DNA from: Physella acuta
Taxonomy: Eukaryota; Mollusca; Gastropoda; Physidae
Length of the DNA stretch: 64,000 nucleotides
NCBI RefSeq assembly: GCF_028476545.1
Contig: NW_026733069.1
Span: 62,001-126,000 of the forward strand
Reading direction: 5' to 3'
The position numbers and the translations under genes are program-made. This document shows, piece after piece, positions 13,701-27,300 of the stretch. The stretch's first letter is position 1. Each line of letters begins with the position of its first letter. The notes below the pieces were generated by a model, which did no database searches, had not been told where the DNA came from, and saw only the letters and a list, made by a program, of their open reading frames with translations.

Positions 13701-15331
13701 ACAATTTATTGCAGACTTTGTTTCAGCATATTGTCAGAGAAAGAAGGTTTGTTATTTATGTGACTTATTAATCCCATAAAATTACTAGGAAACTACTTGA
13801 TTAACCCCTTTACCGTGTAAAAAAAAAAATAATTTTCTTTTGGAAATAGTGTATTTTTTTTTTCATTATTTGATTTGTTATGTTGTCCTGACAAAATAAA
13901 ACATCATTTTGAGTGAAAATGAGTTGCCATTTAGAATTTATGAGGTAAATATAAAGAAGGTAATTCAAAAGCACAGTACCAACATCACGTGATGACCTAT
14001 TTTTATCATACGCTGTTGAATTGGCTGTTAGATTAGCCTCCCTCTACATTGTTATTGATTTCCAATGCTATTTTCGTATCAAAACGAGTTAACTCGCGAC
14101 GCACGGCACACAGACGACTTTTTTATCTGAAGACGAGTTAACTCGTGATGTACGGTTAAGCCCAGATTTTATATGACGAGTTAACTCGTGACACACGGTA
14201 AAGGGGTTAATAGATTTTTTTTTGGCTTATCGCAAGCTTACACCTTGCTTTTTTTTTGTGTGTTCCATAAATTCAAATAATGTTAAATATGAAATTTTAG
14301 TAGTTGAGATGTTTCTTTGGCTCAGCAATTGCTGGTACACAGTGTTCTTTATTGCCAGTATCAACATCTTTTATTTTTAAAAGTCTTTAGATGTTAATGC
14401 CTAATTGTCAGTCTGCTTGTTTCTGTGTGGACTAACAGGATTATTCTGACAGCTTTTCACTGTCTTATATAAATTCCATTGGGGTGTGTTAAGATAATTG
14501 AAATTTCAGTACATGATCACATTAAATAAATTTTACAAAAAATGTAAATTACTCATGTAAAAAGTTAACAAAAAAGTCTATTTACCAGTCCTATTGGTGA
14601 AGATGGTGTGATCACCATTCTACAAGCTATTCTTCCCATGGGAGGACCACTCTTGGAGTCGAGTCAGCGCTCTGATTTACTGGCCTTCCCAGATTTGATG
14701 GTCATTTTACAAACCCTGGCTGGAGCAGGAAGTGGTTATGGCCATGTTCTCTTGTTTCAGACTGCCCAGCAATGGCTGGAGCTCTGGTAACTAACATTCC
14801 CTCTTTACTTTAAAATTTTTAAATAATTAGATTACAAAATTAATATTTTACTTATTATAATAATAATTGTTGCACTCAATACAATTTATGGATACTTTCT
14901 TTTATTAATAAATGCTATAGTTTATTCACTCCATTGATTTTTATCTATAATTATTAAATTCCAGCAAATCAAGTTTGACCACTAAAGAAACATTAGAAAC
15001 AGCAATCACAAATGAAAATGAAAAGGTGATACATTCTTATTTGTTACATTTCTAATTAAACACATGTAATGTAGTGTGTTTAAGATGCTGTAGTCACAAG
15101 CTTTTTATTCAAACCTATTTTATCTGAAATTTTCAGCAAGGACTGCTGGAAACTTTGTGTTGTTTGTTGTCCTATATTGGAGAAATCCTGGGAGCTCTAA
15201 AAATAACAACAGACAGGGCAAGGTCATATTCTCCACTTTTTGAGCAAGAAATTTTGCCTCCACAAGAGTCTGAAGGAGATTGGGCTGAAGATCTTGGTCA
15301 TGATGATGAGGATTCTGCTGGAGAAGATTCG
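1755..15331 (+). CDS. UBR4: UBR4 exons 1-37: N-terminal helical repeats
   Basis: This part encodes residues 1 to about 1609 of the partial protein, an armadillo/HEAT-like helical region in the family. Exons: 1755-1852, 1967-2070, 2364-2493, 2595-2774, 2861-3074, 3182-3428, 3592-3651, 3787-3965, 4098-4209, 4472-4612, 6887-7010, 7234-7427, 7617-7702, 7799-7881, 8072-8157, 8414-8657, 8867-8990, 9316-9418, 9705-9840, 10016-10092, 10188-10310, 10406-10588, 10693-10815, 10939-11073, 11204-11295, 11567-11786, 11927-12008, 12254-12332, 12455-12545, 12651-12772, 12978-13084, 13189-13284, 13440-13558, 13667-13746, 14589-14786, 14965-15025, 15137-15331. Exons 11-12 hold a Ser-rich, acidic linker and a polyproline stretch (PPPPLPPR). 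Words shared with human UBR4 include ILHTLRW, FPTMGAW/PSESYI and an acidic [13 protein letters not shown] run just before the UBR box. Exon 18 starts directly after a minisatellite, so its acceptor is slightly less certain than the others. Confidence 0.93.
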
Positions 15332-18300
15332 GTTTGAATTATTTACTTGTTTGCTTCAGTAATTTGTCCAATTGAAAATACTCAGAAAAATAAATATAGG
15401 ACTGTTTCAGCATTTTAAGAAATCATATTTTAAACATTTTTTAAAACTATGTAAAACAAGATACTATCTTTAATTTAATGTAATTTTTGTTTTTTTTAGG
15501 ATGAAGAGACTTTAAACAACAAGCTTTGTACATTTACTATTACACAGAAAGAGTTCATGAACCAACACTGGTAAGAAACTTTCTTTAACTATAATAAACT
15601 GTACAATCTAACTAACGATTATGACGATGTAAAATGTTTATAACAATGTAACAACTGCTAACTATTATTATTGTAAATGCAATAATTAAAAAATACCACA
15701 ATACTAAACATTCTACCTGATTACTAAGTTTGCTGTTAGTCAATATTATAATCAATGGGACATGAAATAAACCTCTTGTAAAAACTGCTGCAGGTATCAT
15801 TGCCATACATGCAAGATGGTGGATGGAGTTGGTGTGTGTACCATGTGTGCAAAGGTGTGTCACAAAGATCATGACTTGACCTATGCCAAGTTTGGTTCTT
15901 TTTTTTGTGATTGTGGTGCAAAGGAAGATGGAAGCTGTAAGGTTAGTTCACACCTTTTTCCAAATTGTACACTTAATTTAAAACTGTTTTCAAAATGCAT
16001 TTTAATATGTCAAGAAAATAGAAATAATCATATCCGTTATTTACTGATCTTAAATGTCTGTTTGGTATTTGTGTGCAGGCCCTTATCAAGAGAACTGCAC
16101 TGGGAGGCTTGGATAGTGTAGCCCCGTTATCACAGTCTCCATTTGCACTGGAGAACCTCCAACACCACAGTTCATTGAGGCGACGCCTCTCACCATTCCC
16201 TGATAATGAGGCTGGTAAATCTGAAGGTCTGAGGTCACTGGAGCTCTACAACAAGGCAAGAGAGGCTCTTTGTGCTCAGATACAGGTGGCTACTGTTCTT
16301 TTATTGACTGCTACTCTAAACGAGAAGTCAAAGCACTTCTGTTCACTTGAGGTTTTCATCTTTTAAGGAAGATTAATTTCTTTTTTCCTCTTCCTTATGC
16401 TTTCCTCTTCCCTATCCTTTACTTTCTAATGGTAATTATAACAGTTGGACACTAAATTACAAAGTATAAAAATAGTAAATATGAATCATCATCCGATAAT
16501 GAATAGAAAACTGTTAAAAATCCCTATCAAATGTTTTTTTATTCTTCAGAATCACAGAGAACAGCTTCTAACACTTTTGGTAAGGAAATTTTTATTAATT
16601 ATAAAAACATATAAACCTTCTAAATCCGTTAATTGCAGCTTTTCTTGGTCACATACTTATTGTCTTGTTCATTTTCACAGAACACATCTGAAACAATAAC
16701 CAATGTGCTGCACATTCTCAATGACATTGTACCACCCCTGAGTCAAAGGTACCAGGTTGCTTCATTGGCAGGGAGCAGCATCAATGCACAAAAGGCTTTA
16801 CAAGATCTGCATTGTTTACCCAAGGAAGTGGAGAGTACCACAACTGATCAACTCATGGTAATTTCTTTAGTACTCTCTATATTTATTGTGTGTGCTCAGC
16901 TGCTGTTGTAGGTTTACTTGAGTTCTGTCTGATAACTTGATTGTGGGGGCATGACCAGCCTTAGTCTTCACATATAAAATGGTTTTGATAACTTGATTGT
17001 GTGGGCATGACCAGCCTTAGTCTACACATATACAATGGTTTTGTTTTTCAAGGACAAATTATGCTAGAACTATGACATTAAAATAATAAAGTAAAATATT
17101 GTGAGGTATGAGTGAGTTGATGTTGCTGAAGTTTCTGAGGTAATTATCTCCAGACTTATTGCTAGTATTCGTATTAATCAATTACAGTTGTTAATTGCTT
17201 TTTTCTCTTTTATAGACCGTTACATTAGGGTCACAAGAAGGGGCCTTTGAGAATGTTCGCATGAACTACAGTGGAGATCAAGGCCAAGCCATCCGACAGC
17301 TCATCACCACTCACATGTTGCGTCGTGTGGCCATGTGTGTTTTGTCCTCCCCTCAAGGCAAGAGACAACACCTGGCAGTTAGCCATGAAAAAGGAAAAAT
17401 GACAATTTTACAGTTGAGTGCCCTGCTGAAGCAAGCAGATTCCAGCAAGAAAAAGTTAACTCTAACTGTAAGTTGTGTTATTGTTTGTGTTTCACAAAAA
17501 TATTCTAAGCAAAAATCATGAAACATAATCTAATAAAATACTCAAAATATTTTTTCTAAGCGCTTGTCATCAGCTCCAGTCCCATTCACTGTCCTGTCCA
17601 TCACAGGAAACCCCTGCAATGAAGATTACTTGGCTGTCTGTGGACTTAAGGTAACATTTCTTTCCTATATGTCGAATTTTTCTCTTTTTTTTTAAACTGG
17701 ACCATAGTCTCTAACTGATAAGTTACTAATAAATGCCAGTAAAACTTAAACCTAAATTGTTTTGTTATTCAGGATTGTCATGTGATGACATTCACAAGTT
17801 CTGGAGCTGTTGCAGATCATTTAGTTCTGCATCCTTCTCTAGCCACTGGAAACTTCATTATCAAGGTCAGAAATTTATTATTATCAAAACTTGTTAGATT
17901 TTAAACATAATGTTTTTAGAAAAATAATTTCTCTTTCTTGACTGTTATTTGTCAATAAGTTCTATATAAAACATGTTTATTTTTGTACAGGCTATTTGGC
18001 TGCCAGGTTCCCAAACTGAATTAGCTATAGTCACAGCTGATTTTGTTAAGGTAAATTTTGTTTTACATTAAAAAAAATCATTCCATTTATAGATAAATAA
18101 AGTTAAGCACCCATTTTTTGTTTAAATAGACTTGGTAAAAACAAGCTTTTATTCCACAGATATATGATCTTGGTGTGGATGCTATCAGCCCACAGTACTA
18201 TTTCCTGCTACCCAGTGGCAAAATTCGTGATGTAACCTTCATCTTTAATGATGAGAGTAGAGCCATGATCATGATGGCTTCATCTGGCTACATCTACACC

Positions 18301-21300
18301 CAGACCTTGGAGGATTCCAGCTCTGCTAAACATGGGCCTTTCTACATCACTAATGTTATGGAAGTCAAACATACTGATCTCAAGGTATGAATCAGTGGTA
18401 TATTTAGATGTACTAGTTACCTGCTCCACATTTCTTGCTTCATCTATTGTGTATTAGAATATCAATAGAAAAGTTGGAATAGTTAGATGTACTCTTCAGC
18501 AGTAAGTAGTAAGGTTCCTTTTCAAACCTGATGGTCTACGGGGCAAGTGAAGTAGAGTTCACTTGTTTCTGTGACCTTGGCATATGAAGGGATTGTGTGG
18601 TCAGCACTTTGCCCAGCCGCCTTTACTTACCCTAACATGAGTTTGGTACCCATCAGAGCTGGGTGGGCTCAGGAACGGTAGATGTACTCTTTACATTCAT
18701 CTTCTTTCTTAATTTAATCAGTTTTTTTTACAAATGTATTATTGTATGTATCAGGACATCAATGGGCAAGTTGCTGGTGGAGGTGTCTCAGTCTACTATT
18801 CACATGCTCTTCAGCTTATTTTCTTTAGCTATTCCTCAGGTGAGACTGATCATTTTTTTTTTATTGCAAATTTATATAACAGAGCAATGTTATGTTTGGT
18901 TTAGAGATAAGCTGTTAAAAGATCTTAATATATTTATCAATTCTTGTATTGTTATAGAAATTAAGCTTGCAACAATACAATGAGAGTTTTAAAAGTTTAG
19001 TTAAATTGCCATTTCCTTGTGGGAAAATAGAAACTTTTGCTAGTGAAACTGATTTGATATACAATGAACTGTTCTTGTTGCTAGGATCAGCAGTCTGTTA
19101 AGTACTCACCTCTGGCTCAACTAACACTTCAAGAACTTAGCAATCATTATAAGTATAATATTTATTGTTATCTGTTGTCCAGGCAAAAGTTTTGCTGCCC
19201 CAGTGGCCAAAGACTTATCAACAGTTACAAATCTTTTCCCAATCACATTCAAATGGTAAGTCTCTATACCTCACAGTTTATAGCTTACAGCTGATCAATC
19301 ACAGACACAAGTAAGAGACTCAAACTCCTCTTGTTAATTTGTCACAGTTCCAATGGGGGAAGCAAAGGTGGGAACTCCCAGCCTCTGGTCTCATGGTCTG
19401 AGGTACCGGGTCACACTGGACTTCTGTACTGCATGGCCCAGACCAGCAACAATCCCATAGTTCTCATGGTCAAGCCAGATGTCATTATGGTGCAGGAGAT
19501 CAAGGTTCTCCCATCTAAAGCTAAGGTTGGTGCTGCATATATGCTAATGTAAACAGTTGAGCCATTCATTCTCTATTCAGTGATTTTTAAATGTGTGGCA
19601 GCAATAGAGATGATTTTTAAATAGTTGAAAAAACATTTTCCATCTAGGTAAATGAAGGAAATATATTTGTCCAGCTAAATTATTGATGTAAAATATGTAA
19701 TATTTTAGTGAAAATAATTTGATGAAAAGTTTAAGCTTTATCTTTAAATAATGCAAATTTTGATATCAAATACAGATTCAAGATGTTGTAGCCATTCGAC
19801 ATCCAGCTTCAAACTCCGACCAGGTAATATTATCATTGTGTAACATAATAGTGTCTTTTGAATTTACTGATTAGCATGAGACTGCTTTCTAATAGGTATC
19901 TGATTATATGACCTGACTTATTTTCAATACTGAGCTAAGGCATGTCATGTAATATCAGATCTCTATTAGTAAAAAAAACGTTTATTAGAACAGTTTCTTT
20001 ATACTTAAATTCTTCAGCCAAGTTGTATTGTGTTTCAGCACCGGACCACAATGATACTTCTGTGTGAGGATGGTAGCTTAAGGATATACATGGCTAATGT
20101 GGATGCCACCAATTTCTGGATGTCTCCCAATCTGCAGCCTAAAAGTCCCATTGCTGTACTCAAACCAGTCAAGAAGAAGAAAATTGTCAAATCAGGTCAG
20201 CTAAATACTAAATAATATAATTAATAAGTGCAGTAATAAAAAAAATAAAGTGTGTCATTAAAAAAATTATAAAGTTAATCTGGTTTTGTTTGATAAAAAC
20301 TTCAAAAAAATATTTGATAAACATTCCAGGTCGTACAAACAGCAGTATTTCATTCCCAGTTGATTTCTTTGAACACTGCCAGCATTCCAATGATGTGGAG
20401 GTAAGATAAACTACATTCATATATACCATTTTTATTTCTTCAATGTTAAGTCTTGGTATGGTTTAAAGCAACTTCTAAGTGTATACTATACGTGTGTCTT
20501 ATTTGATTAAAACTAGTGTAAAGTAGAAGTATTCTTCTGTTTAATTAAATGCTACCAACCTTACATTAAATAAAATTTATCAAACAGTTTGGTGGAAATG
20601 ACATCTTACAAATCTACAATGCTCAACAAGTGAAGAACAGGCTCAACACAAGTGGTCTCTACATTGCTAGTACCAAGGTAAGAACAAGGTCAATTTTAAT
20701 TTTTTTTTTAAGTTGCTAATAACCAGATATAAATCTTTGTTTTTATTTATGATATAAATATTTTTTTGTTTTTTTTCTCCCCAGCCCAATGGTTTTAACA
20801 TAGAGATTACCAACACAAACAACAGTACAGTGCCTGTTGGGGTTAGAATTTTTGTTGGATCACAAACTATTGAAAGATCCCCATCTTATATTGAAGTTTT
20901 CAGAAGACAAATACCCATTCAGGTATATTTCAACTGGTTTTTTTTTTAAAATATGAACGACAGACACTACTAGTTGCAGTGAAATTCACACTAGCAGATT
21001 TCATGTTAAAATTTGTTTCACACAAAAAATATTTATTTAAAAAAATTATGTGTATCTAATAAAAAATGTGTTTAATTTTGTTAGTTGAATGGAAGAGCTA
21101 GATGGTTTGACATTCCATTTACAAGGGAGGAGTCCTTAACTGCTGACAAAAAGTTTGATTGCTTTTGTGAGTACATTCATGTTTTTTTTTTTTAATAAGA
21201 ACCCATTGTTCTTTCAGTTAAAATAACTTTGGTTTTAAATTAATGTTGAAGGAAACTTCTGTATTAAAAACCTTAAAGTAATTTAAAAATATTTTATTGT

Positions 21301-24300
21301 TTAGTTGGCTGCAGCATGGATCCAAATGCTGTCACCATGGTTGACTCAGTTAAGGTGTATGTGAAAACAAAAGAGGCTTTTGGGTGGCCTGAAGAGCCAG
21401 AGGACTTCCCAGAACCCACGGCCTCCACTGCTCCAAAGTTGGCCAACACTTGCAATGGCATAACAAACACAGAGGCAGAAAACACACCTGCAGCTACACT
21501 TCCCTTGACTGGAGCAGACAGGTCAGCCTTTCTTCTGTTGGGGTCTTAATGTGTTCTAGAGTATAGAGACAACTCTGCTTGAATAAAGCTTTATGAAGAA
21601 AATTGCAGAAAAAAATAAACCATTCACCTAAACAAACAGCAAGGCCTGTTGTAAGGCTGGCATAAAAAAGAAAAAAAATAACACAAATATTTAAATCTAA
21701 AAAATAGTTGTTCTTCCCACTCCTATAATTCTTCTTAGTGTGTTCTGAGCTAGGTATTTTTTGGCTCCACCTCTTTGGAGTTATAGACCAATCAACTTAG
21801 TTATTATATAGGATTATGATTTTATTGTTTGCTCTGCTATTTCACTTCCAGACTACTTGGTAGTGCGCTAGGAGTTTTGGATGGAGCTTTCACCATCAAT
21901 GGTTCTGCAGATAATACAGCTGACACATCAAGGGAGATTGCCTTGAACTTTGCCACATCTCTGCTGACCTTGACCTGTCCTGACCTGGTACAGCTACACA
22001 CTAAATCTCTCCTGGCCTCACTTTTTGCCACTAAGACAATCTATCACAATCATAAGGTGACTTGTTTTTTACTATTGTATCTATCACTTTTAAAAAAGTT
22101 GTTGCATAAACGAACTAGTTTAGATTTGAATGCTTTGACCATTGTGGATGTGTATGTTTAGGACCAAGCCCAGCTGAAACATGTCATGTCCTGCCTGTCA
22201 TCACCTGACCTGCCAGATATTGACGTGGAAGCTTTCCAGCACATGCTGGTTACAGCTCGCTCTGTTTCTGTCTCCAGACCAGTCAACCTCGTCAAGTTTG
22301 CTGAAGCACAAGATTCAGCCAATCAGAGTAAGAAACATTTTACACCCAATAGTGAAATATTGCTTGTTCTTTTGGGAAACTGTTGATTTTAATTTACTTC
22401 ACTGTCTAACTTTATAAACTGTTAAAAATGAGTCATTGAAGTTATTAAAGAATAGTTATTAGAAGCCATGAAGCAAATATATTAGGTAAAAGAAAAGGGA
22501 AAGAACACCTTTCTATCTTCATTGGGCATATGAAGCAGATTCCAATCAATATAAATTTCTGTAACTGTTTCATATGATACTTAACCACAGCTTGAAGTAT
22601 AATCACTGACAATTCTTTCAGCCTTAGAAGTTACTGATCTGGAAGAGGAGCAGCCAGCAGCTAAAGTTTGCATCCCTGCTACTTTGTACTCATTGACTGA
22701 TGCTGAAAAATCTCACTTCACCTCTAGACTTGTTGAAGCCTTCTGGAGACTCCATGCTTCAAAACCAGCCAACCCAATGTTGGCACCAGTGTGTCTACCA
22801 GGTCTGTTGGCTTTTACTGCACTCAGTTGAATGCTAGATTAAAAACAGTATAGATATTGATCTAGAATGGCAGCAACTTGATCGTTGTCCAAAAAGTTGT
22901 ACTTGTTGTTCTGTACCACTATTACAGTTATTAGAAATATATCAAACAGAACAAAGCAAACAGCTAAAAATTGTGCAAACAGAAAAATGCACAAAAACAA
23001 ACTCATATACTTACATTTTTATTTGAAACATGTAATTTTTATAGGAACATGTTTTATTATGTTATATTTTACATTTGGTCATTTTTTTGCTAATGTCTGA
23101 GATATAAAAAAAAATTGTTCTGTTGCACTTTGTTCCATTGTGCTAATATCTGGTCACCCACTATTAATCTTTTTTGTTGTTATATGCCAGACTTCAGCAA
23201 GACATTAGCCTGATGGACCAATTCCATATGTTCAAAAGCATAAATATATTTTAAAAAAGATTTTCTAGTTGCAAATATAAGATAGGTATAGTATCTAATG
23301 GTTTCTGTTTGCTCTAAAACTTCCAGGCTTGACCAATATAGATGTGACTGTCAGCTCTCTGGTGGAAGTGATCCATGCTTTTACTCTCTGTGACCCTGAG
23401 TGTGTTCAGCTGGCTACCAAACACTATGTCCGCATGCTGCTGTCACCAGTAAATTTCTATTAATTTCTTTTTTTATATATATAAATGGTAGAATATAAAT
23501 ATAAATTTAAAAATTCTTTTTTTTTTTGGTGCTTTTGTAAATTGTAATTCTAAAAAAAATTGTTTTACAGGACCCAATAGTCAGCTTTTCATGTCGTCAA
23601 GCACTTATCCGTGTCCTTAGACCCCGCCATAAGAAAAGACGTGTTTACATACCATCTCCTCCACTGCTTACTCCTCAAGGTAAACCAAATGAAAGATTAA
23701 CTTACATACTTTGTATATACTATAGGCTGGTTTAACTTCTGACATAGAGGTCTACTTGTTTTTCCATTCATGTAAAGTTATTTTTAATTATCTATTTTTG
23801 ATAATAGAACCAGAGGGAAATGAAGATGATGAAGAAGACAAGAGGGGGCATGCTGACACCCCACCAGTACCATTTCACCCTTCTCAACAGGATGGAGCAG
23901 CCACACCACCACCAGAACAAGACCAAGAACCAGAACCTGATGAACTGTATGAAGTTGTGGTAGGTGCCCTTGATTTTCTCATCAGCTAATGGCTTAAGAG
24001 GTTTTCTTTCTTAAATTTAATCTATAATTTATCCTCTTTTGATGTGTTTCCTGCTTTAACAAAATATCCCATCAACTTTTAAAATGTCTTAGGACAATAA
24101 CATGTTACTGGATGAGGGCATGGGACAAGCCAATGGAATGCAGGGATTTGAAGCCCTATGGGGAATGGAGCCAAACTTCCCTCCAATGGTGGAGATCCCT
24201 CCTGATGCTGATGATGAGGCTATGGTGGAGCTAGCCATAGCCCTCAGTTTACAGGAACAGGTAGATATATTTTTTAAAATTAAGAAACATTTTTTCTTTC

Positions 24301-27300
24301 ATCATACTGATTTGTCTTATTTTATTGTCCTACAATAATATAGTAATTTTGTATATTAGTAAAAAAAATATATGTTCAATAAAAATATTTTTAGGGCGGT
24401 GGCCAGGTAGGACAACTTCCAAGTGTTTTGTCAGGACAACTGGCCAGTAATCTTGGCATCAATCTAGGACAACCTGGAAATCTGGCAATTCAGGGACTTG
24501 CTATAGCCCCTCCTAGCCAGGAAGATGATGATGAGCTTGAGGAACAGCCTCTATCAGACACCACGGCATCTGCCCCAGCAAGTGATGATGAGATTGGCAG
24601 TACAGCAGCAACTGATGGGTCAACACTGAGGACCTCACCTGCTGAACAGGGTGGGGGCTCCGGAGCTGGTTCAGAAAGTGGTGGCAGTGCTGTAGACTCC
24701 ATTTCTGGTATGTTGCTAGCTTTTATATCACATATTTTGTTTTGTTATTATTTTTAAAAAGTTATTCTTTTGGACCTGTCCATGGGGCAAATGAAGTAGA
24801 GTTTATCTGCTTCTGTTACAATGGTATGTGTGGTCAGCACCATGCTTAGCTACTTTTACTATATGAGTCAGATACCCATCCGGGATGTCCTATAGACTTG
24901 AGTCCGAGATCCAGACTCTAGACTTACAGGTTAGCAGTTGAGTGCACTCTCCCTCCCAGCCATGCTGTCCCAGCAAGTAAAAAATGAAACGAACATCCAT
25001 GTCTTGAGTGAAGAGTAATTTAGTGTAATAAATGCTGAATAACTTTTGTTTTGAATGTGTTCAGCCACAAGTGGCCGCAGTAGTTCCTATGGATTCCATG
25101 CTACAGAGAGTTTACAAACTGGAGCCAAGAGTGATGCCAGCAGCTATGGTGCAGCAAGTGGGTACTTGGCTCCCAATGTAGATAACACTCAACCTGATAC
25201 AGATACCACTCAAAGGTCTGTTCTCTTTCTTAACTTTCTAAACTTTTTCTAATTTTTAATAGAATCAATGAAATTCACAACAGCCTTTTTTATGCAGTGA
25301 AAGGAAATAAATACTCCCATAATATGAAAACATTTTCCTCTAATCAGGCTTCACAGTCTCCGTCTCAGATTTTTAGAGACCCTACTCAACTATTTCCCTG
25401 AAGTTCAAAAAGTCGGAGGTGTGCGATCAGTTCCTTTCATGCAAGTAAGCCAAATATGCTTTCTTTTTCAAATCATGGATAATATCAGGAACTTGGACTC
25501 CAGATGTTCATGTTATTTTCTTCATTTATAATTAAAAAAACTTTCACAAAAAGCTTGTATTATGCTAACTACTTTATGTCCAGGTTCTTCTCATGTTAAC
25601 TACTGACCTTGAATCTGATGAAGATAAAGATAGAGCAGCTCTTGATCTTTTCTTAACTACCGTAATCAAAGAACTTGATCTTTCTGGAAAGGTAAACTGT
25701 TTAAATCTTTGTTCCATTATCTTGTCCAAACTTTGTATAGCTGCTGAAATGTTTTGGTTGTGTACACTTGTAGGATTTTATATTCCTGCAGGATTTACAA
25801 CAGATCTCAGTGAGAAACGACCACTTTGAAGTGAAGCTGATCCTACTCCGTCTTGTCAGTGTTCTACTATCTAGGTCCAGGTCAGGATCCAAGTACTCAA
25901 GTGAAGTAAGTTGAGATAGTTTTTTTTAATGAAACTTACATTTTAAAACATATTAAACTAATGTAATACCTGGGTATTTTTTTTCATCTAAAAGCTCAGT
26001 TTAAGTGCATACAAATGTGCACTATATTTAAAAAAAAACAACACCAATTTGATTGTGAGTTTTTTTTTTTTTTTAGTCATCATTTGTGAGCAACAAGACC
26101 GCCTCAGCCCTCCTGCAGTCAGGAACAGTACCCTATTGTCTACAGGTCCTAACTTACCTGCTACCCTATTGGAAAAATTTCAACTCTGAAGAGGTTAATA
26201 TAAACAATCTTACCTTACAGCTAGTACTATGTTTTGTTTTATTTCTTGCCAGTTTTCTTTCATATTAAAACTGAAGGGTTTACAAGGTTTGGTTATTAAC
26301 AATCTTTTCTTACAGTTAGATGTGTCACTTCTTGTCAATTTACTGTTGTAACAAAATTGTAATTGAATGACTTACAGGAAGAGCCATCAAATGTGCCTGG
26401 CCAGTTGCTGAAGCCACACCCCTCCAACACCCCACCAGACATGTCTCCATTTTTCCTGCGCCAGTATGTGAAAGGCCATGCCAGTAACATTTTCCAGGAT
26501 TACCCTCAGCTCCTGACAGAGATGGTCTTGAGGCTACCTTATCAGGTAATTAGAAAACTTTTTTCTCATTTTATTAGTTTATTTCAGAACCAATTTGTGT
26601 GCTTTATTTTAAAAAATCTGTGTAGTATTTTGATACAAGTAATTTCTGTTTGGATTAATTTTAAGTTATTTTGTTTCTAGCTCAAAAAAATATCAGATGA
26701 ACAGAAAATGTCAACAGCTGTTTTTGACACTAAGTGGCAAGAGCTTTTGTCTGAGGTAAAATCCAGCAACCTACATTATTGTTTATGTGATTGATGATTT
26801 GAATAAACTTGATATCATTACAAGAGTAAAATAAATAAGTTTGCAGTACATTATGTATATTTCTTTTCATCTTTTGCAGTACATGTTGACTCAACAAACA
26901 CCATTTGTGAAACGTCAAGTCAGAAAGGTGTGTGACAAAAGTGGGCTTAAAAAACATTGAAAGCATTTGTTTTTGTTAAAAATTGCTGGCATCATTATTT
27001 TATTAGACTTTAGGAGCACTTAACATAATTTCTTGTTAATATAAAAATTAACACTAATTAATTTTTAAGTGGAATGTTGTACCCTATTAAATAGAATTAT
27101 AATTTCTTTATTAGGGAATATGAACCAATGATTTTTTTCCTCCAGCTTCTGTTATTCATCTGTGGGTCTAAAGAGAAGTACAGGCTTCTGCGAGATGACC
27201 ACACAATCCAGTCCAACCTGCAACAAATGACCAACACTTGTAAAAAAGGTGGCATGGAAGCTGGGTCAGACACAGCCCCACACAGTATCATTCTCCCATA

